Shown here one piece after another: positions 1 to 12,004 of a stretch of 64,000 nucleotides of DNA. A program made the position numbers and the translations under genes. Where the stretch lies: positions 1,509,027 through 1,573,026 of the forward strand of contig CM074811.1 in assembly GCA_037447605.1 (NCBI GenBank), written 5' to 3'. The notes under the pieces were generated by a model, which had not been told where the DNA came from, searched no databases, and saw only the letters and a list, made by a program, of their open reading frames with translations. The first letter of the stretch is position 1, and each line of letters opens with the position of its first letter. Origin of the DNA: Zygnema circumcarinatum (taxonomy: Eukaryota; Streptophyta; Zygnematophyceae; Zygnematales; Zygnemataceae).

Positions 1-90
1 CATACAATGCACCTTAAATGCTGATGCCGCTGTATGAGCAGGATTAGCTGTCGACATGTATGACATTTAAATTGATGTTTTTTTCTTGAG

Positions 91-3000
91 AAAGAACCTG
101 TACTTAAGAGCTTACACCTCTCGCCGAGTTGGGAGCAGGAGTACAAAGGTCCTTTTGAAGAGCTTGGGCCTGCCGAGCAGGTGAGGTCATTTCGTTGCTT
201 TTTCATATACACACTATGTAAGCACTCTTGGCAGTCGCACGCTACACGAACAAAGCGAGTCTCAGTCATTCTTTGAAGCAATTGCCTTGTAGCAACTGCT
301 TTCGGTAAACTTGTGTAGAATACTTTGTTCCAGAACAGTCAGTACTTGGCAGAATCGAAAAGAGACTCATCAGTCACCTACAGCCTGGGTTTCTAATTCC
401 TTGCTGAGAACTCCTCCTTTACCGGTTCTCCAGTCGTATACTTTGCCTGCATGATAACTTGTCTTTGCGTTTGTCTCTATCAGCAAAGGTAAATCAGAGT
501 ATTTGTGTGTACGTGGTGCTTTAGACGGTCGAGGTCTTACGAACTCAGTGTCTTTGTCTTAGCAGAATTCACATACTTTATTGTTGTGTTTGCAGCTATG
601 GCTTTCCTTAATTCCTGTGGTGCGGCTTGAGAAGAAGCTCCGTGTGCTTCGTTTCCGAAGTTTCTTGGCTGAACGGGTGAGGACGTTTCTCGTATTGCAA
701 TTGTGTTTCGCCGAGGTTATGAGCTCTCTTCTGCAGATACTTCGGTATCGAATTAACTTTGAATAATGCGCAAATATCTTCAGCTAGAGCAGTTTCTTGT
801 AATGATGGTTGTCACCTACGTGGTAATGGGGCATGCGTCACTACGGGCCGGTGCAGTTTCGCCGTTGAATTGCGGATTAATGATGATGATGTTGCTTCTA
901 ATATTTGTGCTTTTGGATTGCTTTTGATTGGCGACAGGCTCGTCCTGTAGAGGACAAGATCAAGTTCGTGATTTCCATGTCTCAAAAGGTATGTGGCTAC
1001 ATCACTGCAGTGATCGTTTCCAGACGTGAGCATGCTTTCAGAGCCTCTTTAGAATTGTAAAATCACCAAGTCTCAATCGAGTATAGTTGTCCTAACTTGT
1101 CGAAATGGGCCATATTCTCGGTCACAAGTACGCGTCACATCCTTTCTGGTGATTTTTTTGCATATTATTTAGCCTTCACCACTCCATACTAGACACGATT
1201 TAAAGCATATTTGATGGAAGCCCTCAAGCACTTTTGTGGCGGTTCAGTCATACCTGCAAGCCTTCAAATAGCTTGCTAACTGAAAGGATTCCTAGCTGAA
1301 AATGCTTTTAAGCATGCAATTTGTGGCGTATTTCATCGTCGGCTATATAAATTCTGCCTGCATGAGCATATAGACCTTCTTGCTTCATGCATACGATAGA
1401 TTTGCAAGCTTAGTCTGGTCTCTCTTGCGTTGATCTTCCTCAGTTGTGTCAGCCTGATGGGCTTATTGCGAGAGACTACTGTGAGTGAGAATCTCTTCTC
1501 AACTAGCATGCTCATCTGCTTGGAAGTTATCTGATCAGCCCCCTCGCTTCTTTGCAGGTGCAAGGCTCCCAGAAGTTGCCGGCAGTTCTTCGCGTGGTTC
1601 TTGCTATCGGCAACAAGCTGAATCAGGGAACAAACAGAGGTTTGCCTCCAAGCAACCGGTAGTGTGTTTCAGGCTTGCCTGCGTACAATGGGGAGGGGGG
1701 AAAGGAAGGGGGAGGGAGGTGTTGTAAGGGGGGCTGGGGGGGAGGGTGGAGAGAGAGGATAAGGACGAATGGCTGAGACTGTTACATGAGTTACACGAGT
1801 ATCATGTGTTACATGATACTGAGTTGCATGCCGAGTTTTCCATAGCTGGCCCTTTGTCGTCCAAAAGTTGCCCTCTAAGTATGTCTGCTTATGCAGCAGA
1901 TTAGAGCCAGACCAAAGGCAGGGAATTCGTTTTAAATGCAGTTCTGCCCCTAATTTGTGAGCCGGTTTTGACATACTGCATCTCGTTCAGTACTAGGACC
2001 TCTGTCCGTCTGCATGTAGTTTTTTCTTTTTGGGATTTGTTCCTTTCCGTCGTTTTTCTGACAATTTTCAATGGATGGTTCGTCGTGACCCATTTTTTAC
2101 TTTGGGATTGATGGTTCATGGGATAACAGCGAAGGCAAAAGGTATCACCCCAGAAGACCTCATCATTGCCGGCCGCACTAAAGGCTTCATGCAGTACCTT
2201 TGTAAGGTGCGTACGACAGATGCTGGAGAGCCTTATCATTTCTTCTTTAGAAGCTCACAAGGGGAAGTCGACAGGCTGTAGAAGCCATAAAGGTCTTACT
2301 TCTGTTCTTCTATGCATGTTTTCCACAATTGCGTGGAAGTGTTCAACTGATGTGGACTGCTTCTGATCCATTGTATGCTATCATTCTCCGTCATGAATTG
2401 AAACAAGCTTCTGAAATGCAAAACAGCACTGCTAGGCTTTCGGCCTTAGGCCGCTGAAGGTGCCATTGATCACAAGATGCTGACGTCATTATGTGTCATG
2501 TCATGCATGTTTCTGCTCTGATGGGTCGCATCGCAACAGGTTGTGGCGGAGCGGCGGTCGGAACTGCTCGATTTTTGGGAAGAGTTTGTGGACGAGGGGA
2601 GAAATCTGCTGGCGGACACATTGAAGGTGGGCTTTCCCCTTGATGGTAGAATTCACCATATCGTTTGTTTGGGTTCGAGTGTGTGTGGTCTTGACTCGGA
2701 TTAGAAAGCACGTCCGTTCAAAGCTGTTGTTTGAACTTGTGACCCTATTGAAGGACAGACGAAGGTTAGTGTCAAGAAATAGAGGGAATTACTTTTTGCA
2801 GAGCATCTGCACGATGGTTTCCACCTTCGCTTAGGCAATATCTAGGAGATTTTTTTGTGGTGGATTGTCGTTGTGCCTTAGTGAGGTTTTTGGATGGTTG
2901 TAGACAGTGCAGGGATGATTTTGCAAGCCTGCCTTTTTTTTTTCAGCGTGTGCAATATTGCTGCCATCTCGTGGGCAGGTTGACAGAGATGGCCTTGAAT

Positions 3001-6000
3001 CGCAAGTGAAGGAATTGGAGAAGGGTATGGTGGAGGTAGTGGAGGAGTTAGGGAAGCTGAAGGAGGAAAAGGAGGCAGATGATGTTGAATTTGCTTCTAG
3101 AGAGAGAGAAAAGATGACTTGTGAGGATGAGAATGGAAAGCGACGTAGACAGGAAGAGGATTTGAGGAAGGCTGCTGAGACTGAAAAGATGCTGGTAGAG
3201 GATATGCGGGTGAAGAAGGAGAGGGCAGAAGAGCAGGCGAGGCAAGGTAAGGAGAGAGCAGCGATGGAATGGGAAGATAATGAAGGTCGGAAGAGGTTGG
3301 AAGGGGATTGGCTCAAAAGGAGGAAAGAAACAGCGTTCATGTTCTTAGAAGATCGGGAAGTCGAAAGGGAGAGGGTGTCTCTGCTTTTTCTGGAAAAAGT
3401 GGAAAAGAGGAGGCAGGAACATGAGGAGATGTTGAGGAGATTGGAGGAGGCTGCTAGGGAAGAGGCGGAACGGCTGGAAAGAGAGAGATTGGAAAGGGAG
3501 AGGATGGAGCAAGAAGAGAAGGAAAGGAAGGAGGAGGAGGAAAGGGTGAGGAGAGTGAGGCTGGAAGAGGAGGAAAGGGAGAGGAAGGAGAAGGAAGAAA
3601 GGGACAGACGTGAAAAGGAGGAGAAAGAAAGGCAAGAGAGGGAGGAGGAGGAGAGACTTGAAAAGGAGAGAGAGGAAGCGAAGAGGTTGGAGGAGGAGTT
3701 GAGGGAGAAGGAAGAAAGGGATAGGTTAGAACGAGAGGAAGAAGAAAGGAAGCAACTGGAAGAAAAAGAGAGATTAGACAGAGAAGAAAGAGATGGAGCT
3801 TTGGCACTCCTTCAGCAAAAGTTGAAAAGTGGAGAAATTAAGGTTATGCAAGATAGGGACAGCAGCCAAGATACAAAAGGCAAAGCCAAACTTGTTGATA
3901 TTAGCTTAGAAAAGGAGACAATGATAGACATGGATTTTAGCCCGGAGATGGAGGAATGGGGGGAAACTAACTATGAATTGGCCCGAACCGGCAATAAAAA
4001 CCAGAATATAGTGGCTCAGAGCTTGGCCGTTTGGCTGAATGGTCAATACAAGGAAGTGGACGACGAATCTGTCCCTCCCCATGAGGGACAGTTTGAGACC
4101 AAAAAATGTGACGTGATTTCGGACGGGTTACAGGATGTGAGCGGGGAAGTTCGAATGCAGCCTATGAACGGTTTGGAGCTCTCGTTTTCAAGCTTTATTG
4201 AGCAGAATGGAGATCATAAAAAGGACTCGGCTGTAGAATTGGCCGGAAAAGGGGAACAGCATGTCGAGGCACTTGAAAGAAGTTCAGGGGATTTGAATGG
4301 GCATAGTCAGCGGGAGGCAAAAGTCGAAGGAGAGAGTATTAGGGGCGAAAGCACAGCGACTTTTCTGGAAGGTATGAAGGTTGAAGAGGTTAGCTCCGGT
4401 GTACCAGAAAATAATGGAACCGAACGTGGACAAGGTTCTGCTCAGATTCCTGATGGTGGAGTGCAAATGCAAGCTGTGACAGGGAATGGTGGGGGTCAGC
4501 ACAGAGAGGAGGCCGTGACCAGTAATGGAGGTAGTGCAGAAGGTATAGAGAAAGCAAAAGAAGAAGTGGTAGAGGAAGAGGAGACTGTGGAGCAGAGGAA
4601 TGCAAGGCAGGAAAGAGAGTGGCAAGAAGAGGCAGAGCGGGAGAGGAAAGAGGCAGAAGAGAGGCATGAACGGGAGAATGCTAACAGAGAACAGCGTGCC
4701 AAGGAGAGGCAGGAACGCATGGAGAAGGCAAGGAAAGAGGCTGAGGAACGTGCAAAGCAAGAGAAGTTAGAGCAAGAGCTGAGCATTGTAAGGGAATGGA
4801 AGCGCCATAGAGCAGACGTGGATTCTCGGGCCGAGACATTTTGGGTGAGTCTGTCGATTGCTTTTTACCAGAAAACGGTATTATTCTTTGCACCTTTTCC
4901 ATTCACGAGGTCTGTCTGATTTCGGCCCCGGCTGACTTTACCACACTTTATCGCATTCACGGTAAAGTTTGCCTTTGAAAGCTGATTGTGCTCTGTATGG
5001 GTGCATGCTCCTTTTATCTTTTTGTGAATGCAGGCGGTGGAAGCGTTTTATCTGCAGGAAGTTGAACCGACAGTGAATCATCTCCGGCAAGTCATGGGTC
5101 ATTTGGTGAGATGTTCTCAGAGTGCTCTGTTTCTAACGTCGCATGCGTTACAACGTGACATTGTCTAGGACAGGTCAACATCTGGTAGAGAGGGGAGGCT
5201 TTGATGCTATCAAATTTTCTTGCCATTCATTTGAGAAAAAGGGGAGAGTCAGCGGCTCTCGAAAGTTTAGCTTTTAAATTTCAAAGAGGTTTGGCCTCCG
5301 TTTGCTCTTCTGGGCAGGGTGAAACTTCAAATGCGCTGGCAAAGTACTTTGGAGTGGACCCGAAGACTCCTTGTACTGAAAGTGAGCACTTTCCTTTCCT
5401 ATGAACTTCAGATTGGAATAGTTCGGGCTGGACCAGTGCGTCTGACTGCAAGTGAAGTTCGTTCTCTAGTCCAATTGTTATACGTGAGGCGGCTCACACA
5501 ATAAAACTGCTGGGGATACAATAGCATTTCAAAGCACATTTAGAGGGAGGCGATCCTTATCAGACTTGACACGCATGTGAAGAAGTTGGATGGTTGGAGC
5601 TGGTGCATTGCGAGATTGCAAGTGATGAAAAAGCAAAGTGTTATTTGATTCTCGTGTTAACGAGTGTGTGTCTGTGTTTTTCCTGATTGAGCAGTTTTCA
5701 ATGTCCTATACGACTTCATTGAACTGTTTAAGAAGGCTAAAATTGAGAACGAGAATCGAAAGAAGGCAGAAGCGGAGAAGACACGGAAGCAGGCGGAATT
5801 GGAGGCTCGGAGAAAGCGGGCAGAGGAGAATAAAAAGAAGCTTCAAGAGCAGGAGCTGAGACGGAAGAGGTCAGTGGACATTGGAAGAGAGAGTATGCTT
5901 AAGGATAACGCGGAGAGAAGAGACATGTCTCCGTCTCCTATCAGTATACCCAGTAGGAGCCCTTCACCGTCCATCTTCTCCCCCATCACGACGCCCGGAG

Positions 6001-6905
6001 GTGATACACCCTCCACACACTCCACCTATTCACCTTTCGCTTCTTTGTCCCCCATTGGCTCTCCTATGCTCCGAAGCCCATCTCAGACACCCCCTCATAC
6101 ATCTCCCAGGGGTTCGGTAGCAATGTCGGCATCCTATCCATGGTCAATTGATGCTCTCGGAAGTGTTCCCTCAGCTCCGTCCTCTTCGGGATCTGTAGCC
6201 TCTCCTGCAGGAACCCCTTCTCCAAACTCCCTTCTTTTGTCCAGTCCTGCCTTAGACAAATTCAGGAAGCGGGCTATGTCGAAGGAATCGGACTCATCGG
6301 ACGACGACTTTGATGAGGAGAGGCCCAGAAAGGCTCGTCTCCATGTGGGGCTTCGCGTGAACGGCAGCGTGCAAACTATAACACCCCCTCATTTGGACCA
6401 CTCTTTGAGTGCCCCTGGGCGGGTGGAAGAGTTCAAGAAGGCACGAGTCAGACATGCTCTGAACGGCAAGGCTAACGGCATCTTGCATTCACAGCTCGCT
6501 GGAAAGGGAGAGGGTTACAGTCTTCTCCGTGCAGTGGTTATGCAAGAGACCAGGACGATTAGAGCGGAGGACTCTCCACAGGGGCCGTCACAGACGTCAC
6601 TGTTAGTTGCCTATTGCCTTTGTATATACTGGCTGGTAAGCCCTACTTTCTTCAAACGAGCAAGAAAACGACTGGCGTCCAGGAAAGTCCTGGAATTTGG
6701 TCAACAGCTGTCCTTGTCTGAGAGGCCCTCTGCTGCTTATGATACGGCTTCAAGCAGCAGCTCTTTACCGGTTTCTTCCCACTCCCCTTCTGCGCCTTTC
6801 CTCCCCATCCAGCCTTCAGTGTCTCGGAAATCAAGACTTTCGAGGAGCGTCAGCTACGCAGAGGATTTGGAAGAGGAGGGCGACATGAGTGATGCTGCCA
6901 GCTAG
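91..6905 (+). CDS. Formin, FH2 domain with giant coiled-coil insertion (5' end outside window)
   Basis: Formins nucleate and elongate unbranched actin filaments with a dimeric FH2 domain. Exons in phase: 91-180, 596-676, 938-988, 1558-1639, 2130-2206, 2540-2626, 2979-4844, 5034-5105, 5318-5381, 5695-6905 (about 1226 residues in the window). FH2 landmarks appear in order: ELGPAEQ, then RLEKKLRVLRFRSFLAE, then VLAIGNKLNQGTNR (the GNxxNxGT signature), FMQYLCK, LLDFWEEFVD, ALAKYFGVDP and FNVLYDFIELFKKA. Between KELEKGMVEVVEELGKL and the final FH2 helices, exon 7 adds roughly 590 residues rich in Glu, Lys and Arg. FH2 domains normally have only a short linker there. After the domain come a basic coiled coil and a Ser/Pro-rich tail (SPSPISIPSRSPSPS). 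FH1 and any N-terminal membrane or PTEN-like domain would lie to the left. A hydrophobic stretch near 6600-6660 could be translated intron. The family call is firm; the formin class is not resolved. Confidence 0.85.
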
Positions 6906-8210
6906 GCCTCAAGAGATGAGAAGAAGAGAAGAAAGAAGGGAAGAGAAGAAGGGAAGAAGATGAAGAGATGAGTGGTTTGTTCTCTGCAGGAGAGCGGTTG
7001 GAGGTGGGTGGGAGGGAGGGAGGAGCGGGAATTAGTTTAGTGTTCAGCTATAACCAAGCTGTAGAATTGATGATGTATTTTTGTTGCTTAAGTATCCTGT
7101 TTATTATTGAGGCAACTTCCATTATTAATAAGATTCTTGACGGCTTATTCGTCTTCTGGAGCACCGCTTGTAAGACGTCTGGAATAGATCTTGGGAGGAA
7201 GGGCTCCTCTGGTCCTTGTCTCAAAAGAACGAGTGAAAATTTGTTAGAGCGAGAGAAGAGAAGGACTTTGGATCATTGTATGGGCAGCACTCCATGAATA
7301 GCGCAGCGAGGATGAGGTTCAATGCGGCCCTTTTTCACTGTCAACATTTCATCATGTTTTCTCATGTCTTTTTTCCCCTTTTTTTGTTCGTCGAACTTTC
7401 CGAGTGGTTTTTTACAGAAGCTCTATGTTTCCCTCCCCACCCCCACTCTCCCCCGCCTCGCCCTCGTCGGCTTCTTTACAGTAGGGGGTGCCAGACTTAA
7501 CAAAATCTTATGAACGAACAAGTTTCGGAGGTACTCCGCCGCAGCAAAACCGCGATGTCACCGAGTACTCGTTCTGGTCTCAAACTTCTGAATGGTTTCT
7601 AAGCCTGACTCCCCCTTAGTAGCAGGGTGCCTTCCTGTGTAGGCCCACTTTCCTGCTATAATTCGCCCATACCCCGAATGAACAGGTGCCAAATATGTCA
7701 AACCAAGGTCGTTACTCTCTCTCTCTCTGCTTCCCACAACCTTCTTTCAAGAACGATAGAAAGTCACGGTGAGTGGTGGGAGGCGCCGGTCTGTAGCTGC
7801 GCAATTTCTGCCTCACTCCTTCCTCCTTTTCTCTGCATGCTCCATTTCTCCTCGTGCATGTGCGTGCATGGCAGCCACGCCTGCCGGCGGCAAAGCGCCG
7901 AGTGCAGGGACTGATGGCGGCCGTCTTCCCTTCCCGCACGTCATTTTCCCCAAAGGCCGCGCAGTGCACATTGCGATAGGCTGTCACATCATCAAGAGAA
8001 AAAAAAAAATCACGATGGGGCCATGCATTCTATAGTGAGGAACGGTTTTGGTTATTTTTAGGCCCAGCGCGAAAGGGCCACAGGCCAATCGTACGGTCGA
8101 AAATCTTCATCTCCTTGGTAATCGAAGCTAAAGTTAAGCATAAAGGATTTCGATAAAGTACGATCTTCGATAAAGTCAAAAACATGTTCCATGTCATGTC
8201 CATTAGTCTG

Positions 8211-8510
8211 CCACGTGGCGTTCTTGCGAGTCTCCAATATTTCCACGTAGTTCTAAAGTTCTTTTCTTTCGGACTCGAATTCCCAATTTCCAAATTTAAT
8301 GTCGGTGCTAGTCCACGTGGCGACACACTATTGGTGGTTTTGTCCACATGGCGGCCTCTTATTGCGCCCGTGCTTACAGAAAAAAAACGCTCGGCTGCTA
8401 CCTGTGATTTGTCGTTTTGCGGAATCGTACAGGGAAGTATCTCCATGACATCAGCCACTAAAAGTCGAAACGTCACTCGTTGCCACGTGTCGCCTACTCG
8501 TCACGTCATC
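8211..8510. promoter_or_regulatory. Cluster of G-box/ACGT-core elements upstream of the BTB gene
   Basis: CCACGTGGCG lies at 8211, CCACGTGG at 8313, GCCACGTGTCG near 8482 and TCACGTCA near 8501, with related TCCACGTAG and CCACATGGCGG between them. In plants CACGTG cores bind bHLH (PIF, MYC) and bZIP factors. That they regulate the BTB gene is inferred from position only. Confidence 0.5.
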
Positions 8511-8726
8511 GCAAGCCTAATCAGATCGACGGTCGACCGCGTTCTACGTCGATTTTGTTTTTTGTCGGTGTGCTGCCCGCGGGCAGGAAGGGATCCGGCG
8601 GTTTACCGGCGTCGGTGTGGATCAGGACAAAACATTTCTGACGGGCAGAAGAAAAAATTATTTAATGGGCCGACAGAGCGCTCCTGCCCTGCGCTGCGCT
8701 CTCCTGAAGGAAAGCGAAGCGCCCTT

Positions 8727-9206
8727 GGGAGGGAGGGGGGAAGGGAGAGGGGAGGGAGAGGGAGAGGAAGGGAGAGGGGAGGGAGAGGGAGAGGAAGGGA
8801 GGGANNNNNNNNNNGGGAGGGGGAGGGAGGGAGGGGGGAGGGAGAGGGGAGGGAGAGAGAGGGAGAGAGGGAGGGAGGGCGGGAGCGGAGGGGGAGGGAG
8901 AGGGAGGGAGGGAAGGCGGGAGGGGTGGAGGGGGAGGGAGAGGGGGAGGGAGGGAGAGAGGGGAGGTAGAGAGGGCTGGAAATTGGGGAAGGGAGAGGGA
9001 TAAGGGGACGGAGGGAGAGAGGGAGGGAGAGGGGGACGGAGGGAGAGGGAGGGAGGGCGGGAGAGCAGGAAAAGGGGAGGGAGAGGGGGACGGAGGGATA
9101 TTGGGAGGGGGGGGCGGGAGAGCGGGGAAGGGGGAGGGAGAGGGGGAGGGAAAGAGGGAGGGAGTGCGGGAGGGGGGGGAGGGGGAAAGGGGCGGGGGAG
9201 AGGAAA
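8727..9206 (+). repeat. GGGA/GGGAGA polypurine tract upstream of the BTB gene
   Basis: About 480 bp are nearly pure G and A on the plus strand, made of GGGAGG, GGGAGA and GGGGGA units with occasional C. The assembly gap lies within it. It ends about 60 bp before the BTB start codon. Proline/serine ORFs on the minus strand here are products of this composition. Confidence 0.9.
8805..8814. other. Assembly gap (10 N)
   Basis: Ten Ns sit inside the polypurine tract. The true length here is unknown, so the repeat may be longer than shown. Confidence 0.98.
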
Positions 9207-9269
9207 ATTTCGCAATGCAGGAATGCAGGAATGCGTGCTGAAAGGGGAGGCGGAGGCAGCCCGGACGCC

Positions 9270-12004
9270 ATGGCTCCAAGCTCGCGGTTTGCGGTTGTGT
9301 TTGACAATGCTTCTTTCTCGGACAGAGTGCTGAGTTGGAGGACTTGCCTTTCGGAAGCAGAGGGGGAAGGAGGTAAGGCTTTGCTTCTGCGGAAACCCTT
9401 TTGTGCTGAAAAAAAACAAGAGGAAATGCTCTTGCAGCTGCTGCGTGTTTTTCTTAATTTTAACTCGGTAAGATATTGGGTTTGACATCGAACAAGCTTT
9501 TAAGTGATAAACACAGCGGAAGGAAGTGCTGCATCACTTGATTTGGTCTACATGGGCCGTGGAAAAGTGTGGAATTAGTGCTCTCTTTGTGGTTTCCTTG
9601 CATACAGATTATGGAATTGAAGCTTCCAGACTCATTTTGGGTGGCCATGGCGGTCCCATACATGTCAGCCGAGCCGTGCTGGCTGCTGCCTCTCCCTACT
9701 TTGAAAAGCTCTTTTCGTGCGGCATGAAGGAGTCCTGCTCCGATGATGGGGAGATCACCCTCGTAGTCTCTCCCGAAGGTTAGTCGAATTTTGTTATTTG
9801 AATTTCCTTTTTGTCGGAAGCGGCTAGGTTGATCACTCACTGGCCATTCCGAAAGATTGGAATATTGGAGGCTAGGCGGAGGAGAGAGGACTAGCAAATA
9901 CTAGTAAGAAGAGTAAAAGGGTGAAAATGGATGGAGGGAGAGGAGAGGGAGAGGGGAGAGGAGAGGGGAGGGAGGGAGAGGGGAGAGGGAGAGGGAGAGG
10001 GAGAGGGGAGAGGGGAGAGGGGAGAGGGGAGGGGAGAGGGGAGAGAGGGGAGAGGGGAGAGGGAGAGGGAGAGGGGAGAGGGGAGAGGGGAGAGGGGAGA
10101 GGGGAGAGGGGAGAGGGGAGAGAGGGGAGAGGGAGAGGGGAGAGGGGAGAGGAGGAGGAGAGGGGAGGAGAGGGGAGAGGGGAGAGGGGAGAGGGGAGAG
10201 GGAGAGGGAGAGGGGAGGAGGGGAGAGGGAGAGGGGAGAGGGAGAGGGGAGAGGGGAGAGGGAGGAGGGGAGAGGGAGAGGGAGAGGGAGAGGGGAGAGG
10301 GGAGAGGGGAGAGGGGAGAGGGGAGAGGGAGAGGGAGGGAGAGGGAGAGGGAGAGGGAGAGGGAGAGGGGAGAGGAGAGGAGGAGGGAGAGGAGAGGGAG
10401 GAGGGGAGAGGGGAGAGGGAGAGGGAGAGGGGAGAGGGAGAGGGAGAGGGGAGAGGGGAGAGGGGAGAGGGAGAGGGGAGAGGGGAGAGGGAGAGGGAGG
10501 AGGGGAGAGGGGAGGAGGGGAGAGGGGAGGAGGGGAGAGGGAGAGGGAGAGGGAAGCGGTCAAGAGGGGAAGCGGTCAAGAGGGGAAGCGGTCAAGAGGG
10601 GAAGCGGTCAAGAGGGGAAGCGGTCAAGAGGGGAAGCGGTCAAGAGGGGAAGCGGTCAAGAGGGGAAGCGTTCAAGAGGGGAAGCGATCAAGAGGGGAAG
10701 CGGTCAAGAGGGGAAGCGGTCAAGAGGGAGAATGGAGGGAGAGGGGATTTTTTTCGAGAGAGGCGAGGGGCGGGAGCATGACATGCATGTCGACAGGATG
10801 ACTTACTTGCAACTGTGCATTATATCGATGCAGCTTGAGTTATGAATTCCGGAAGGTCGAGCTGTGCCGACTGCTCGAAATTAATCGATGTTTGCTTGAT
10901 TGGGGGGCTTTCACAGAGGGTGAGCAGATGAGAACGTTTTTATTCTTTTGCTATACAGAAACGTTGCCGTCCAGGCTGAGTCAGGACGCGCTTTTAAGTC
11001 TGTTGTCTTTGGGCAACAGATTTGAGGTGCCTCTGTGTGTACACTGCAGCTGCTCCAAACTGTTACCGTTGAGGCTGGACATAGCGCAGAGCTTGGCTCT
11101 CTTGAATATGGGAGAGTCGCTCTGTCATCACGAGTGTTTCAACGACTTGCTTGATTCAGACTGCATGGCGGCTGACCTTTGGGACTTTGAAAGCTTTAGT
11201 AAGTCACGAGCTTTTTTGGACCTAAATTCGAGTGGAGTGGCACAATACCTTCAAAGAAAAGCGATTGTTGTTGAATCGGAGCAGGATGTATTCAAGGCAG
11301 TGGTGACCTGGGCCGATCGTAAATGTGTCGACGCACTGCATCGACAAGAGCTGCTGAGGAAACTGCTCCCGTTTGTGCACTTTCCTGCAATGGACGGCGA
11401 ATTTTTGCAGTCTAGTGTTGCCGTTTTGCCAGAAATGAGGACTTTGGAGGGAATGACTTTGCTGGTAGAAGCACTCGCTTACAAGAGCAGCAACTTACAG
11501 AGGCAGAGGGAGATAGCCTCAGGAGGTGTACGAGATGCAGCCTGGTATAGGGAAAGGATTAGCAGGAAACCATCTGCACAAGTGGTCAGTTTGCCTGATG
11601 ACATTGATGCGACGGCGTACGGTTTACCTGGACACTATTACATGATGGTGAGGTTCAGAAAAGCTCAATTGGAGGCTTTGGGACAAGAGGGGAAAGTTAC
11701 CTCGAAGTGGTGCAGCATCTGCGGAGTGGAGTTCAGTCTTGAGGTTTGGCGGCAGAAGTCATTCTTTCACTGGAGTTTGAAGGGGAGGTATCTTCAAGGG
11801 AAAGACTCGTTGAAAACTGTGAAGGCTTCTCTGGCTGCAAGGAATCTGATGTCAGCTCAACAGTTGATGACATTTGAAAACAAAGCAGAGAATGAGATGA
11901 ACTTTCCTGACTTCTTCCTCGGCAGTGTAGAAGATATACTCCGGTCAACCCGAATGTTCAACAGTGGTGTGCTGCTAGTGATTGCCAACTTAGAAATCAG
12001 GTAG
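9270..12004 (+). CDS. BTB/BACK protein, LRB/POB1-like CUL3 substrate adaptor
   Basis: Three exons in phase: 9270-9372, 9608-9778 and 10917-12004, giving 453 residues. The N-terminus ([15 protein letters not shown]) resembles the start of the plant LIGHT-RESPONSE BTB/POB1 family. The BTB fold spans exons 2-3 ([26 protein letters not shown], then [17 protein letters not shown]). A BACK segment follows ([25 protein letters not shown], then [12 protein letters not shown]), and after it the C-terminal region typical of the family ([23 protein letters not shown]). Family members link CUL3 ubiquitin ligase to targets such as phytochrome-associated factors. The basic nuclear-localisation stretch I recall from Arabidopsis POB1 is absent, so location is uncertain. 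Intron 2 holds the purine tract and the 16-bp repeat. The start is the ATG opening the conserved N-terminus. Confidence 0.75.
9932..10554 (+). repeat. GGGAGA-type polypurine repeat inside BTB intron 2
   Basis: About 620 bp consist almost only of GGGAGA, GGGGAGA and GGAGGA units. In the sense RNA this is G/A-rich. The strong G runs and strand asymmetry are compatible with triplex, G-quadruplex or R-loop formation. Open frames on both strands are compositional. Confidence 0.93.
10551..10727 (+). repeat. 16-bp tandem repeat, about 11 copies, in BTB intron 2
   Basis: The unit GAAGCGGTCAAGAGGG repeats head to tail about 11 times with only two visible substitutions (GCGTTC and GCGATC). It follows directly from the GA tract, as if it expanded from its edge. 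Near-identity suggests recent expansion. Confidence 0.93.

Larger units (their letters stand above)
6906..9269. other. Intergenic region between the formin and the BTB gene
   Basis: The first part is formin 3' UTR and downstream DNA. It includes a short CT microsatellite near 7709-7725. From about 8200 it reads like the promoter of the BTB gene: several ACGT-core boxes (8211-8510), then the purine tract with an assembly gap (8727-9206). ORFs on either strand here are low-complexity artefacts or have no recognisable domain. Confidence 0.6.

Noticed and set aside
6600-6660. Membrane span in the formin tail (LLVAYCLCIYWLV)
   Set aside because: Formin membrane segments are N-terminal, and nothing else in this tail suggests one. 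It may be a short retained intron, but no clear splice pair was found.
8603-9488. Long Pro/Ser-rich ORFs on the minus strand
   Set aside because: They are the complement of the polypurine tract, include the N gap and have no non-repetitive sequence with a recognisable domain.
10551-10727. CRISPR-like array
   Set aside because: Repeats are contiguous 16-bp units without spacers, in a eukaryotic intron.
9872-10845. Long ORFs on both strands of BTB intron 2 (Gly/Glu/Arg or Pro/Ser/Leu-rich)
   Set aside because: All arise from GGGAGA composition. They lie between two in-phase BTB exons.
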